Source of the DNA: Ostrinia nubilalis
Taxonomy: Eukaryota > Arthropoda > Insecta > Lepidoptera > Crambidae
NCBI RefSeq assembly: GCF_963855985.1
Contig: NC_087097.1
Location: 2,947,001 to 3,011,000, forward strand
Direction of reading: 5' to 3'
DNA length: 64,000 bases
The translations under genes and the position numbers were made by a program. Shown piece by piece: positions 44,412 through 54,324 of this stretch. A model generated the notes under the pieces. The model was not told the DNA's origin, made no database searches, and saw only the letters and a list, made by a program, of their open reading frames with translations. How positions within the stretch are numbered: position 1 is the first letter of the stretch; each line of letters begins with the position of its first letter.

Positions 44412-45323
44412 TTATATTTAGATACAAACACGAAAACACACTCTCTTTGTCGCCCTCCATTGTGCCTTACAATACAATGAAACCAATATTCTCGATTTAA
44501 GCTGTAAATGCCCTCTACCCTAGTTTCATTACAAAGAAACCTTTATAGTTTTGGACGTAAAACCCTTTTAGAGCACATTTACAGCACCTTTTTAGAGACC
44601 AAATATCTGCTACATGCTTTTCAATTTACTTTGATTTCAAATAAAGCTTTATACAATAAAAAGGCTTGGTTTAAAAATAATACAGAACTAGTAAATTTTT
44701 AAACACAGCCTTTTTGTGATGGTTCATACTTAAAATAAACGCATTAACTATAATATTACTTATGGACTCAAAGTAGATGATAAAATGGATATAGCTTTTA
44801 AAGTATTATGGTTAAGATTAGTTATTAAGTTCAATGAAAGTCATTATTATTATTATAAATGACTGCTCTTTTAACCGCATTAAAACTTCACAATAGGGTT
44901 AGATCATTTCAGCAATTAATGATAATAAATCAGAATTAAGCATAATGGTACTATTAATACAAAAAGTAACCATTTATTTCAGGGCACATTAACATAATGT
45001 AGTTTTTACGGCTTATCTTTTTTTACTAGAAGTGACATTTATACCATTATAATTATAGGACACGTTAATTATAATCAAAGATGGCAGATAAACAAAAAGC
45101 CACTTTAAAAACACGAGCTAATTCACACAAAATAAAAGAATAAAAAGCTGAATAGTTCCACAGAATACTCGAGTTTGAAATGGAGCCAGTAACGCCTAGT
45201 TAAGCCATTCAGTTAACACTTAACTTTGTTTTTCTAAACCACTACTAATGCTCTTAGGCACTGGTTCTCAAACTGAAAAAAATTTTAGAGATCGTCTTTT
45301 TCTAGACTACACTTTTAATACTG
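44412..45323. other. AT-rich non-coding stretch, nothing recognised
   Basis: No supported feature. Confidence 0.4.
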
Positions 45324-45624
45324 TGCTGAGTTGCACCATCTTTACTTTGACTTTAGCAAACGTCAAAAATCTGTCAAACTGTGTGCTTACCATGAGTTTA
45401 CGTTAGGTGTGCTCGCTAGCGACTACGTAAAAAATTTACATTAAATGTATGACATATTGTGCAGCGCCCCCTAGCGGCTACTTTCAAGAAACAAAATCTT
45501 CGTAGATTTTTTTGACGTACTCGCTAGCGAGCACTCCGAACGTAAACTCATGGTAAGCACACTGCATTCGAAAAGAACCGGTTTGTTAAAGTTACGGATA
45601 AAGTAAGTTGGTGCAACTCAGCTT
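45324..45624. mobile_element. MITE family A carrying a nested MITE B
   Basis: The outer ends are TGCTGAGTTGCACCATCTTT and AAGTTGGTGCAACTCAGC. After TTTAGCAAACGTCAAAAATC, TGTCAAACT the family-A sequence is interrupted by a complete family-B element at 45381-45562 and then resumes with AACCGGTTTGTTAAAGTTA. Confidence 0.8.
45381..45562. mobile_element. MITE family B, complete, nested
   Basis: GTGTGCTTACCATGAGTTTA, CGTTAGGTGTGCTCGCTAGC at left and the reverse complement at right (GAGCACTCCGAACGTAAACT, CATGGTAAGCACAC). The outermost word GTGTGCTTACC defines the family ends better than the copy at 7731. Confidence 0.85.
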
Positions 45625-45734
45625 CAACTCGGAAGGAGTCAACACCGTATCGCCTTTCGCGCTGTCAACCGCGAGGCGAGGCGTTTACGTTACGTGCGGC
45701 TAGCGTTGCAGAACGGAATTTCTTACAAAGTATA

Positions 45735-45885
45735 GATCACCTCGAGGTACCACCTGGTAGGGCAAAAAAAGAATGAGACATGTATAGGCTCCTTAAGAGC
45801 ATTTGACGATTTGTAAGTACTAATTTAATTAGTCTAAACAAATAAAGATAATTTTGATTTAATTTTTGATTTTTTGAGGTGATAC
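45735..45885 (+). mobile_element. LINE 3' end, family L4
   Basis: ACCACCTGGTAGGGCAAAAA, AATGAGACATGTATAGGCTC, CTTAAGAGC and TCTAAACAAATAAAGATAAT, with a TTTTGATT-like tail. Same order as 27595-27800. Confidence 0.55.
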
Positions 45886-46195
45886 GGTTACGATCCGTTT
45901 CTGGGTTGATAAGTGTGCTTCGACCTTAATACGGACATTTTATATGCAGAATCTACTTTAATAGGTAATAGTATGTGAATAATCTCTTTGTTGAAAAAGC
46001 GAACTGGTGGAACGAAAAAGACAAATATTCTTACTAGTAGCGGAGAAATCACCATGTTTTTATCATAATATTCGATCTAAATTCATCATGAATTTAATCA
46101 GTTTGCTTTCTTTGTTTGCGTTTGATTGTGAATTGTGTATGTACTTTTTCAATAAAATTTAAAAAATGTAATTACGTATTATACGTATTACACTA

Positions 46196-46315
46196 AGGCT
46201 GAGTTGCACCACCTAACTTTGACCATAACTATAACGATAACCTGAGTTTTTTGTACAGAGTTTGACAGATTTTTGACGTTTGTCAAAGTTAAAGTAAGAC
46301 GGTGCAACTCAGCCC
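46196..46315. mobile_element. MITE family A, complete
   Basis: AAGGCTGAGTTGCACCACCT and AAGACGGTGCAACTCAGCCC as inverted ends, with ACTATAACGATAACCTGAG and TTTTGACGTTTGTCAAAGTT inside. The best-preserved family member in the window. Confidence 0.85.
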
Positions 46316-47855
46316 AATTTTGTAAATGATTTTTTTTGCTATAGCCAGGTTTATTTTATTTTCAAACATAAAAAAGCTTGAAAATAATATGGGTTTGGAA
46401 AGCAATGCCTTTCCAGTCGTTAGAATCGTTCGTAGGAACTAGCTTTTAGACCCTGGAGTGGCTTTAAGCTCGTAAATAGGCAGGTAATTTGCAAACACGT
46501 GGTGAAAAATGCTGGTATTTTTCAGCATTTCACTTGTTCGAGGTTTTATACTTGACGGTTGAATTTTGTTTTAGTGAATTTCTAGTTATGGTGATATAAT
46601 GTTTAATAGCATAATAAGTATAGAACTGTAAATTAAAATGACGCTAGTTCTATTTCCGACAACAGCTAGACATAGAATATTTAGGTATTAACCTCTCTAG
46701 GTACGCGATTAACAGGAATAATATCAATGTTTTGTGCTACAAGTTACTTCCTAATAAACTTTTGAAATTTAGCACTTGCAAAATAATTCCTACCAAAATA
46801 CCAACAGATTTTTTTGTGTAACGAAACCCTTTTATAAGGTGTTAGACGTAGTTTTAGATTCGATTGTAGTTTCAAACCGTATAGGGTTTCAAGTTAACAC
46901 CCGATCATCGCTTGTACCTATTTTGCGAAGTCCGCAATATCGTTCTCGTTATTCCCAGAAGCCCTCTGGTTCTCAGTTTCACAAAGTCATATTAAGGTGC
47001 GTCGAAAATGGAGACTGACAGGCTGAACGGAGTATATGTATAGGACGCGACGTTGCGAAAGTTATATTAATAATTATTACATAAATAAATTAGGATCTAA
47101 AACTCTATTTGAGTTTGAATGTACTCGTTGTCGATAAAAGCAGAACAAAGGAGAAAAATCCATTACAATTTTCTCATAAAACAACGGTTTCACAGCTGAA
47201 TAATTAGTAAAAAGTTTCATAATGTATGGCTGTGACAGCTCGTGGCATGAATATGTTGTAATATAAAAATATCGCACGAAAAGCTAGCGTGTCTACCAAC
47301 AACTTGCATACCATGACAACAATTTGAAATGTACTTTAAAACAAGGAAGGTACCTATTTGATATTTTCACTTACTTATGTATTTGCCTGTTGTTATTTTA
47401 CTATTGCAACTACAAAAATATCCATACAATAATCTGTCTGTCTGGGTCTGATAAAAATACAGTATTGTCATTTTTGTTCAATTTTAAAATGACAATAGCC
47501 CGCCTACAGTTCAATAATAGAATCAACTGAAACATCTTTTTTGAGACTTTTTCCTTGTTTGAAAACAAATGTGTCGATGGACTCAAATAGGTGACTATCA
47601 GTCATGGCCAAGAGGTCGACCGCGGTCTATCGGTCGACCGCGAAGACGATTTCGGCAGCCCGCGAGAGATAAATAAACTAAACAGAATTATTGAAAATGA
47701 AAAATGTTTCATTTCACTCTTCTAAACTGTACCTACCTTGCAGTCGACCGCAAGAAATATTTTCGAGCATAATAAATTCACAATTTTACAGGAGAAGAGA
47801 TTTAGTGTCAATTTTGAATAATTCTAAACTACGAGGCGTATCAAAACGGTTTGTA
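46316..47855. other. 1.5-kb non-coding stretch, nothing recognised
   Basis: GAGGTCGACCGCGGTCTATC, GGTCGACCGCGAAG at 47611-47645 forms a local direct/inverted repeat of GTCGACCGCG, echoed at 47743-47753. Otherwise nothing. Confidence 0.35.
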
Positions 47856-47944
47856 GGGGAGACCTAGGAGAGTTGTGACAGAGGTGAGTTGTGACAAGGA
47901 CGATTTCTCCTTACTTAATATAGTTAGGAAGCTGGTAAAAACGC

Positions 47945-48037
47945 TTGTTTGTCGCTTTTAAGACTCTCTTCTTGAGTAAGTACCTGCGGGCGGCGCAAGA
48001 GGCACGGTTACGTAAATATGACGCCTGTGTACAAAAA
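47945..48037 (+). CDS. Possible exon in the left end of the TIR element
   Basis: An open frame reads through a basic/acidic segment, RAAQEARLRKYDACVQKNAK, and then meets AAAA|GTAAGT at 48037-48043, a strong splice-donor match. After the donor the translation turns hydrophobic and low in complexity, as expected for intron. This could be the first coding exon of the element's own gene, but no domain is identified and no acceptor partner is fixed. Uncertain. Confidence 0.3.
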
Positions 48038-48230
48038 AATGCGAAAAGTAAGTTTTTCTTCAAAATTTTATTTCAATTTATATCATGTTTTAGTATATGT
48101 GCACTTTTATGTTATTTTTTCTCAAGTTGCATGGTTATTCAGGTCTCAAAATGTAGCACTTATATTTTGTGTGCACATCGTGTTTAGAAAATAAAAATTA
48201 TTATTCGAACCAAGTCGTCATTTTAAACAC

Positions 48231-48267
48231 CTAGGAGAGTTGTGACAGGCTGTCACAACTCTCCTAG
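48231..48267. repeat. Perfect 37-bp palindrome of the subterminal motif
   Basis: CTAGGAGAGTTGTGACAG (48231-48248), one G, then its exact reverse complement (48250-48267). The same 18-mer occurs singly at 54368-54385 and most of it lies within both TIRs. Confidence 0.9.
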
Positions 48268-48429
48268 CTTAGGTACTTAATTTTTCTGATGGGCCATTTC
48301 CACGATGTTTTTAGATGTTTTTTGTGTGTTAGTAGGTTCATAAGTTGTATAATTGGATGCTGTTACTTTTTTGATTCAGAATGCCTAATAAAAATACATG
48401 AAAGCCATATAGAGGAACTGCTTGCTAGA

Positions 48430-49232
48430 GTCGAAATCTAGGACCTGGCTTGCAACGGGGCGTCTAAGCTAGCTCAGTCTGACACCCCGCTGTTTAGTAC
48501 TAAGTCCCAATTCGCCTTCTGCGATGAGGGATGTGTACCTATCTAGGATGCCTACAGGGATATTGACCAAGGAAACGCACAATCAATAACACAATGGCAC
48601 TTATAATTCAAGTTCCACAATAGTTTACTTATTCTAGTTTCACTGACTCTAAATTACTATTATTTAATAATGAGCAAGTTTACAAGTACTTTACAAGTTA
48701 TATCACAATTTACTAATTACAACGAGAGGAATGACGACGCGCCCGGTCCGCGTCCCGAAACTAGTTAACGTATCCGCGAGAGGGGCGGCGCCCTGTGCGA
48801 GGTTTAGCGAGTGTTAGTGGATACTTATAACTAGGGGGGTAGGACGTGATTTCATACGCTAGAACCATGAGACCTAAGTCGTCAGGCGAGCTGAAACCAC
48901 TAGGGGAAAGGCGTCGGACCTACGTGGCGAGGGGGTATGAAGTTTGGGATGGGTGGCAGCTGGATTGCTACCGCAGGTTCGGGATGAGTATCACATGCAC
49001 TACTCGGTAAGGACGAGAATAGGTAGCTATCAACGATAGAACGTTTCAACAGCAACACGGAAGCTTTATGGCCCCGCGGAGGTAAACGAGGTATCGAGTC
49101 AAGCCGAGTTAGTGGGAACAGTGTGGGTAGCAATTCGCTAGGGACTCTGTGCAATGCAACCGAGGGAACAATAGACGCGCGCGCGAACGTCTGGTTGTTG
49201 CAATGGCTCCCGAGCGAATGCTAGGCGCCCGC
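48430..49232. other. GC-rich block of unknown origin beside the LINE poly(A)
   Basis: Base composition rises sharply at about 48440 and again at about 48730 compared with surrounding DNA. Words such as GACGACGCGCCCGGTCCGCG and GAGAGGGGCGGCGCCCTGTG occur only here. It follows the LINE's poly(A) on the minus strand, so it is either an older element into which the LINE inserted or part of the same transposed unit. No RT, gag or LTR motif was recognised. Confidence 0.4.
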
Positions 49233-49261
49233 TTTTTTTTTTTTTTTTTTTTTTTTTTTTT
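49233..49261 (-). repeat. Poly(A) tail of the LINE
   Basis: Uninterrupted T-run on the plus strand, directly after the ORF2 3' UTR on the minus strand, as expected for target-primed reverse transcription. Confidence 0.85.
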
Positions 49262-49609
49262 GAAGGGACGCGCGCTGGTAGCTTGAGGAGCTTTTCCAGC
49301 TTCACCGGGCAGAGTGGCGAGTACAGAAGGTACTCTAGCCGTTTGGCGATCGTCGGTGCGCGTGCCGACGAGGCCGAGTGTGGGCTTCGCGAAGCGAAGC
49401 CCAGGCTCGTCCGCGTCGGTCGCAGACCGACGTTCGCGATCGGGCCGTATCGAGCGCATAAGGCGCCCGATCAGTGGCGAACCCAACTAGAGGGTTGCCC
49501 ACCGCGGTGTTGGACCAAAGTCCAGCCTACGGCGGGCTCACTCTAGTGGGCCCGATCGAGGGGACTACGGACGCGGCCTGAGGGCGCCACGGTAGGCTCG
49601 GACCTCGGC
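49262..49609 (-). other. 3' UTR of the LINE
   Basis: GC-rich, non-coding in the ORF2 frame, with local symmetry (GCTTCGCGAAGCGAAGC around 49383-49399) that could form a hairpin in the transcript. Confidence 0.6.
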
Positions 49610-52546
49610 TCAGGCCGTGTCCGGGGGACGGATAAGGGAGAACCGGCCCGGTACATGTCTGTACCGTCCGAAATGGAAAGCAGGGCCTCGTACTCGCCGG
49701 CGAGTACGGTGTAACGAGCTACTGTGTTGTGGAGTAGTTGGCGTGCTTAAGGCAGTGATGTCTGTGTTCAGAAATTCGGTAATAGGATCGTCCGGGTCGT
49801 CTAGGACATGCCTAGGTCGTCGGTATTGGGCAGCGACATCTTTCTGGGGTGTATACGTGGCGGCGCTAACGATAAGAGGGTTCTTGTGGTTGATCGCTTT
49901 ATCAAAGTAGCGGCGAGAGGCTTCTTTCATAAAGTGATCAATCGATGGGATCTCGAAATCTCTATGGAGATTCGTATTACGCACGAACCACGGGGCATCC
50001 GCGGCTCGGCGTAAGAATTTGTTTTGGAGGGTCTGGAATTTCTTAAGGTCTGTGCAGGAAGTGTGAGCAAACACCGGACTGGCGTAAGTCAACACTGGAC
50101 GGATGCAGGTTTTGTAAATTGTCAACTTATTTCTAAGTGACAATTTACTTTTCCTTCCAACTAGGTGGTAGAGTCGGTGGATGTAGTGGTTCGCACGGCT
50201 CAAGACGCGTCTGAGGTGCGGAGCGAACGATAATCTCTGGTCGAGAGTGACACCTAAGTACTTGGCCTCACTTTTCCAAGGAATAGTTTGGTCAAATAAG
50301 GTGAGATGGGTGGGGACATTAGGACGAGTGCGAACCGGAGGACGTTTCGCAGACAAAGCCCTAGAAAAGTACACTGCTGCACTTTTTTCGGGATTTACCT
50401 CGATACGCCACTTCCTGAACCATTCGCCTAATTGTGTGACTGCGCGTTGGAGCGCCAAGATGACGTAATTCCGATTACGTCCGGACTTGTAGAGTGCGGT
50501 GTCGTCCGCAAAGAGGGCTAAATCCGTATTCGGATATTTGGGGATGTCATTGACGTACAATGAAAAGAGGATGGGCGAGAGCACGGAGCCCTGGGGGACT
50601 CCGGCTCTTATGGGGCGGGGGGAGGAGAGGGAGCCATCTACTCGGTAACGAAAGGTGCGATTCGATAAAAAGTCACGTAAGATGTGCACGAGACTGTCCG
50701 GCACACCGAGTTCGTAAAGCTTGTAAATCAAGCCGTTGTGCCAGACTTTATCGAATGCCTTCGCTACGTCGAAGAATAACACTCCTGTCCCTACGGGTGG
50801 CTTAGCAGTGAGGCCGCTAAGTATATGCTCCGTTAAGCGGTGCACCTGTTGTACGCAGGAATGTGAGGCGCGGAAGCCAAACTGTTCGTTTATTAAGAGA
50901 TTATTAGAAAAAACATAATCTCTTAATCGAGAGACAATTATACGTTCGTATAACTTACCCATGGTCTTTAAGAGACTGATGGGTCTGTAGCTTGTGGGGT
51001 CAGTCAGTTTCTTACCGGGCTTCGGGATGCCAATGACTTCTGCCTCTTTCCACGCGTCGGGAAAGATGCAGTGAGACATGGCCGCGTTGAAAATAGCAAC
51101 CAAGAGGTATACTAGGGGGGCGGGCAGGGCGCGTAAGACTCTATTAGAGATACGGTCCGGGCCGGGGGCTTTGTTGGGACGGAAACCTTTGATTATCGTT
51201 CGCACCTCGTCGACGTTGGTCGGGTCTAGGGTTGTGGTCGGAGGGAGGGCGGCTCTACGTTCGACTTCGCTGTCCACCATGCGGAGGTGGGCAGAGTCTA
51301 CTGGGAGGGTACTGGGGGAGCACTGTGCTTCTAGACTGTCGGCTAGACATTCGGCTTTGGCGTCGTCGTCAAACGCAAGCGTTTGATCGGGACGTAAAAG
51401 CGGTGGCGTGGACGCTACGGTGTCAGACTTAAAGGCTCTCGTCAACTTCCAATAGGCTTGGTGAGATGGCGAGATTTCTTTAAGTAGATCATCCCACTGA
51501 TTGTTACGGAGTTCCGCGATACGGGCCTTGACAGCGCGCTGTAAGGAACGTAGGCGGACTCTGTTTTCCTCGGTTGGATAAGCGTCATAATCGCGAGTGG
51601 CTGCGTTCTTTGCCCTCAATAGCTCTCGCGCGTCGTCCGGCAACCTGAGACGGTGGTTAGCCATCGCAGGCACTTGCCTAGACGAGTCGCCGATGGCGAC
51701 CGAGATGTGACTAGTGAGCGCATCGATCGCGTGAATAGTTTCGTGAGGCGAAACTATATCGTCGGGGATTGAGGACAGTTGTGGGCTCTGACAGTTCCCA
51801 AGTTTTACCTTGAGTTTGTCCCAGTCCACAACTGTCTTCATAGTGGGTGTAGACTCAGGAGAGCCTAGTTGGAGTACGACCGGGCGATGGTCAGAAGTGA
51901 GCGCGTGCATGGTTTCTATAGAGTGTAGGCGGAGGCCTATATTCTTTAGAATTGCCATGTCCAGAATGTCGGGCCGATGCTCGACATTGTAAGGATAGTG
52001 AGTGGGCGTCATAGGGACTAAGATGTCAAAGATGAGTTCCTCAGAGAGTTCGCTTAACATGTTGCCATTGGCAGTGGATGTTACGCAACCCCAATGAGTG
52101 TGTTTGCTATTAAAGTCGCCGCCAAGAATGACTGCACTATTCATAGCAAAGAGGGCCTGAAAGTCGCTCCTTAAGGGAGTCTTGTTCGGGGAAAGGTAAA
52201 CCGAGCCGATGAGGATGGGCTCGTGTCCGGTCATGGCTAGCCGACAGAGTGAGACTTCTAGGTTAGAGAGAGAAGGGGGATCGACTAAAGCACAGTGCAG
52301 AGAACGCTTATAATAAATAAGCGTGCCGCCGCCACGTGTGGGCCTATCGTGTCTAATGATATTGTAGTTCGCTATCCTAGGATTGCGAATAGAGGGTGTT
52401 AGGAGGGTCTCTTGAACCAGAAAGATGTCGACCTGGTGGTCGGTAAGGAACTGAGTAACCTCGTCCTTCTGCTGTCTAAGACCGTTAGCGTTGAAAAATG
52501 CTAAGGTGATTGACCGGGGTTTGATCCTAGCGGTGGGATTAGCCAT
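49610..52546 (-). CDS. LINE ORF2: endonuclease-reverse transcriptase
   Basis: This protein nicks chromosomal DNA and copies the element's RNA onto the cut. The frame is open for 989 codons from 52579, but the likely start is Met12 (ATG at 52546-52544), which overlaps the ORF1 stop. Counting from the first Met, the APE-type endonuclease spans about 25-240: N30-A-N, QET at 56-58, GGDFNSKH at 153-160, and SDHRPV at 229-234. The reverse transcriptase spans about 465-740: NKAPGPD at 469-475, SYRPISL at 530-536, AFDKVWH at 608-614, AGVPQGSVLSP at 659-669, and the catalytic FADD at 690-693. A C-terminal part with GYLGV-like KYLGVTLDQRLSF follows. No stop or frameshift is present and all key residues are there, so activity is plausible if ORF1 can be supplied. 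Confidence 0.92.
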   Translation of the reverse strand: MANPTARIKPRSITLAFFNANGLRQQKDEVTQFLTDHQVDIFLVQETLLTPSIRNPRIANYNIIRHDRPTRGGGTLIYYKRSLHCALVDPPSLSNLEVSLCRLAMTGHEPILIGSVYLSPNKTPLRSDFQALFAMNSAVILGGDFNSKHTHWGCVTSTANGNMLSELSEELIFDILVPMTPTHYPYNVEHRPDILDMAILKNIGLRLHSIETMHALTSDHRPVVLQLGSPESTPTMKTVVDWDKLKVKLGNCQSPQLSSIPDDIVSPHETIHAIDALTSHISVAIGDSSRQVPAMANHRLRLPDDARELLRAKNAATRDYDAYPTEENRVRLRSLQRAVKARIAELRNNQWDDLLKEISPSHQAYWKLTRAFKSDTVASTPPLLRPDQTLAFDDDAKAECLADSLEAQCSPSTLPVDSAHLRMVDSEVERRAALPPTTTLDPTNVDEVRTIIKGFRPNKAPGPDRISNRVLRALPAPLVYLLVAIFNAAMSHCIFPDAWKEAEVIGIPKPGKKLTDPTSYRPISLLKTMGKLYERIIVSRLRDYVFSNNLLINEQFGFRASHSCVQQVHRLTEHILSGLTAKPPVGTGVLFFDVAKAFDKVWHNGLIYKLYELGVPDSLVHILRDFLSNRTFRYRVDGSLSSPRPIRAGVPQGSVLSPILFSLYVNDIPKYPNTDLALFADDTALYKSGRNRNYVILALQRAVTQLGEWFRKWRIEVNPEKSAAVYFSRALSAKRPPVRTRPNVPTHLTLFDQTIPWKSEAKYLGVTLDQRLSFAPHLRRVLSRANHYIHRLYHLVGRKSKLSLRNKLTIYKTCIRPVLTYASPVFAHTSCTDLKKFQTLQNKFLRRAADAPWFVRNTNLHRDFEIPSIDHFMKEASRRYFDKAINHKNPLIVSAATYTPQKDVAAQYRRPRHVLDDPDDPITEFLNTDITALSTPTTPQHSSSLHRTRRRVRGPAFHFGRYRHVPGRFSLIRPPDTA

Positions 52547-52548
52547 TA
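52544..52548 (-). promoter_or_regulatory. TAATG stop-start overlap of ORF1 and ORF2
   Basis: The ORF1 stop TAA and the ORF2 ATG share one A. Such overlaps in some lepidopteran LINEs allow coupled translation. The coupling is inferred from the layout. Confidence 0.7.
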
Positions 52549-53802
52549 CGGAGCGTGGAAAGAGGAGATAGCGTAGCAAAAGTCTACGTGTTCGGCGAGG
52601 ATAGATAACCTATCCATGATGTTGCCTTCGCCATTAGTCGCGCGCAGTTTTGCGGCGATCACAAACATCTCGCCGACATTAATTTGGCCAAAGAAGTCTC
52701 TGACCAACTTAATGTCAGCCGCAGGTGAATGTGAAGGCTGGGGCTTGGCCTGAGGGGCCGGGACTTTGTGGGCTGGTGCCTTAGGGGCAGGGGGACTTGG
52801 GTTAGGCGCCTGTTGGGTAGGTGCCTTTGGCGTAGCCTTAGGGGCTGGGTGGGGTTGAGGAGCCTGCTGGAGCGCGGGTGGGGCCACAGCTGTTTGGGTG
52901 GGTGTGGGAGTAAGGCTGGCAGCCTGGGTGTAGGCCAGAGGCCTAGCCCAAGCATTGGGCCTGTTGGGGCGGAGGCTAGGAGCCTCACTTGCTACCGCAA
53001 AGTTGCGAGTAGCATTGATCTGCCTGGGGGCAGAGGGGATGGGGGCACGCGGCTGAGTGCGTGGAGCCCGGGGACAACCGCGATAATTCGCAGGATGACC
53101 CTGGCTACCACACAGTATGCAGCTCGGTGGTTCGGTGGCTGTGGCCTTGTCACGGACACAGTCGGCTGTGCCGTGATCGCCTAGGCACTTGACGCACCTA
53201 GGACGGGCGTGACAATTACGGGCAGCGTGCCCGTAATGTTGACAGCGGTGGCACTGGCCGGGAGCGCCGCGCTTTCGGGGTGGCTCAACTTTGAGCCCGG
53301 AGATGAAGCAAACCGTTTTCAAATTGAAAATCGATTTCGCTTCATCGGAATAGTCCAAGACTACTTGGACAAGGTCAAATGGTTCACGAGTACGAGTCCT
53401 GTACAGACGATGAACCTGTTTGACAGGGAAGTTTTGGGCCTTGAGGTCGGCCAAGATGGAGGCGGAGTCTAGCTCCTTGGGAAGGCCACGGATAACAACC
53501 CGCAGCTCCCTTTCCTCCTCGCGGGGGAAAGTATGATAACCGATACGGTTTTCATCTAGGAATCGTGTTAGGGCTCGGTGCTCGTCCGAGGTGGACAAGG
53601 ACACCTTAATACCTACGTTGCACGACTTAGCGTGCGAGAAGTTGATGTGACGCTCCTTGAGCGCGCCGGAAATCTTGTTCCAGGACGCCTTGTCCTGGAC
53701 AAAGACTGGGGGGACTCTGACAGTCCGCCCGGTGCTCGACTGCGAGCCGGAGGGCTGGGAAGATTGCGAGGGCTGAGAGAGGCCTCCGGTCGCCGCCGTC
53801 TC
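52546..53802 (-). CDS. LINE ORF1: gag-like RNA-binding protein, N-terminus interrupted
   Basis: ORF1 proteins coat the element RNA. The frame is open from 53802 to the TAA at 52548-52546 (418 codons) with no Met in its first part; directly upstream is an in-frame TAA (53803-53805), and before it 32 more codons are open up to a TGA at 53902-53904. That upstream stretch has similar composition, so the TAA looks like a nonsense mutation in a longer ORF1. A GTG at 53604 is an unlikely start. Domains: a PRE_C2HC-like region (ERELRVVIRGLPKELD onwards), then three zinc knuckles, CHRCQHYGHAARNC, CVKCLGDHGTADC and CILCGSQGHPANYRGC, then a Pro/Ala/Gln-rich tail. ORF2 follows by a TAATG overlap, a layout in which ribosomes reinitiate after ORF1, as reported for SART1 of Bombyx. 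Confidence 0.85.
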   Translation of the reverse strand, partial: ETAATGGLSQPSQSSQPSGSQSSTGRTVRVPPVFVQDKASWNKISGALKERHINFSHAKSCNVGIKVSLSTSDEHRALTRFLDENRIGYHTFPREEERELRVVIRGLPKELDSASILADLKAQNFPVKQVHRLYRTRTREPFDLVQVVLDYSDEAKSIFNLKTVCFISGLKVEPPRKRGAPGQCHRCQHYGHAARNCHARPRCVKCLGDHGTADCVRDKATATEPPSCILCGSQGHPANYRGCPRAPRTQPRAPIPSAPRQINATRNFAVASEAPSLRPNRPNAWARPLAYTQAASLTPTPTQTAVAPPALQQAPQPHPAPKATPKAPTQQAPNPSPPAPKAPAHKVPAPQAKPQPSHSPAADIKLVRDFFGQINVGEMFVIAAKLRATNGEGNIMDRLSILAEHVDFCYAISSFHAP

Positions 53803-53904
53803 TTATATTAGCTCGGTCCGTGCGGCGTGCGGCCGCGCAGCCGTAGGGTTGTCAAAATCTCCGCGCTCGGTGTTAGGGCTGTCGATGCGTCCTGGGGCGC
53901 GTCA

Positions 53905-54324
53905 CAGGCTTATGAAGTGATTAGGTTAAAGGGTTAAAGTTTAAGATAAAATGTGCTGCGACCTCTTACAATCTAAACTTGTCAAGATATATTAAGAAGA
54001 AAGAGGCTTATCAAGTAAACCCAAAAAGCGAAGCTCCGTCTATGGATTATACCACCGCGACTATTTTATTTTTATAGAAGAGAAAGAAAATACAATATTA
54101 AGTGACTAGAGTAAAGTAGTACTTAGCTAAAATATATAATAAAAAAAATCCAGTACTTAGGAGAAAAATGAAAGCTGGAGAAATGTGGCTCAATCTGTGT
54201 AACGACATCCTATAACTATTTGTTTTAATTGGTACTAAAGGATGATTAAAGTACTTTTTTGCTAAAAAAATCATATTTGATTGAGTATTATGGTATTTTT
54301 ATATGTAATAGATGAAATACAATG
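53905..54324. other. AT-rich interior of the TIR element, right side
   Basis: No open frame of note. Composition drops from GC-rich to AT-rich at about 53915, marking the edge of the LINE insertion. Confidence 0.5.

Larger units (their letters stand above)
49233..53904 (-). mobile_element. Jockey-type non-LTR retrotransposon, near complete
   Basis: Order on the minus strand: ORF1 (gag-like), ORF2 (endonuclease and reverse transcriptase), a 350-bp 3' UTR, and a poly(A) read as a T-run at about 49233-49261. ORF1 and ORF2 overlap at TAATG. There is no RNase H domain after the RT, as usual for the jockey clade. The 5' end is uncertain: GC-rich sequence continues to about 53910, where the frame meets TGA. 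No clear target-site duplication was found. Confidence 0.85.

Noticed and set aside
48900..49154. 84-codon minus-strand Pro-rich frame downstream of the LINE
   Set aside because: No family recognised; GC-rich composition explains its openness.
50560..53472. Several plus-strand frames of 60-140 codons opposite the LINE
   Set aside because: They are antisense shadows of ORF1 and ORF2 in GC-rich DNA.
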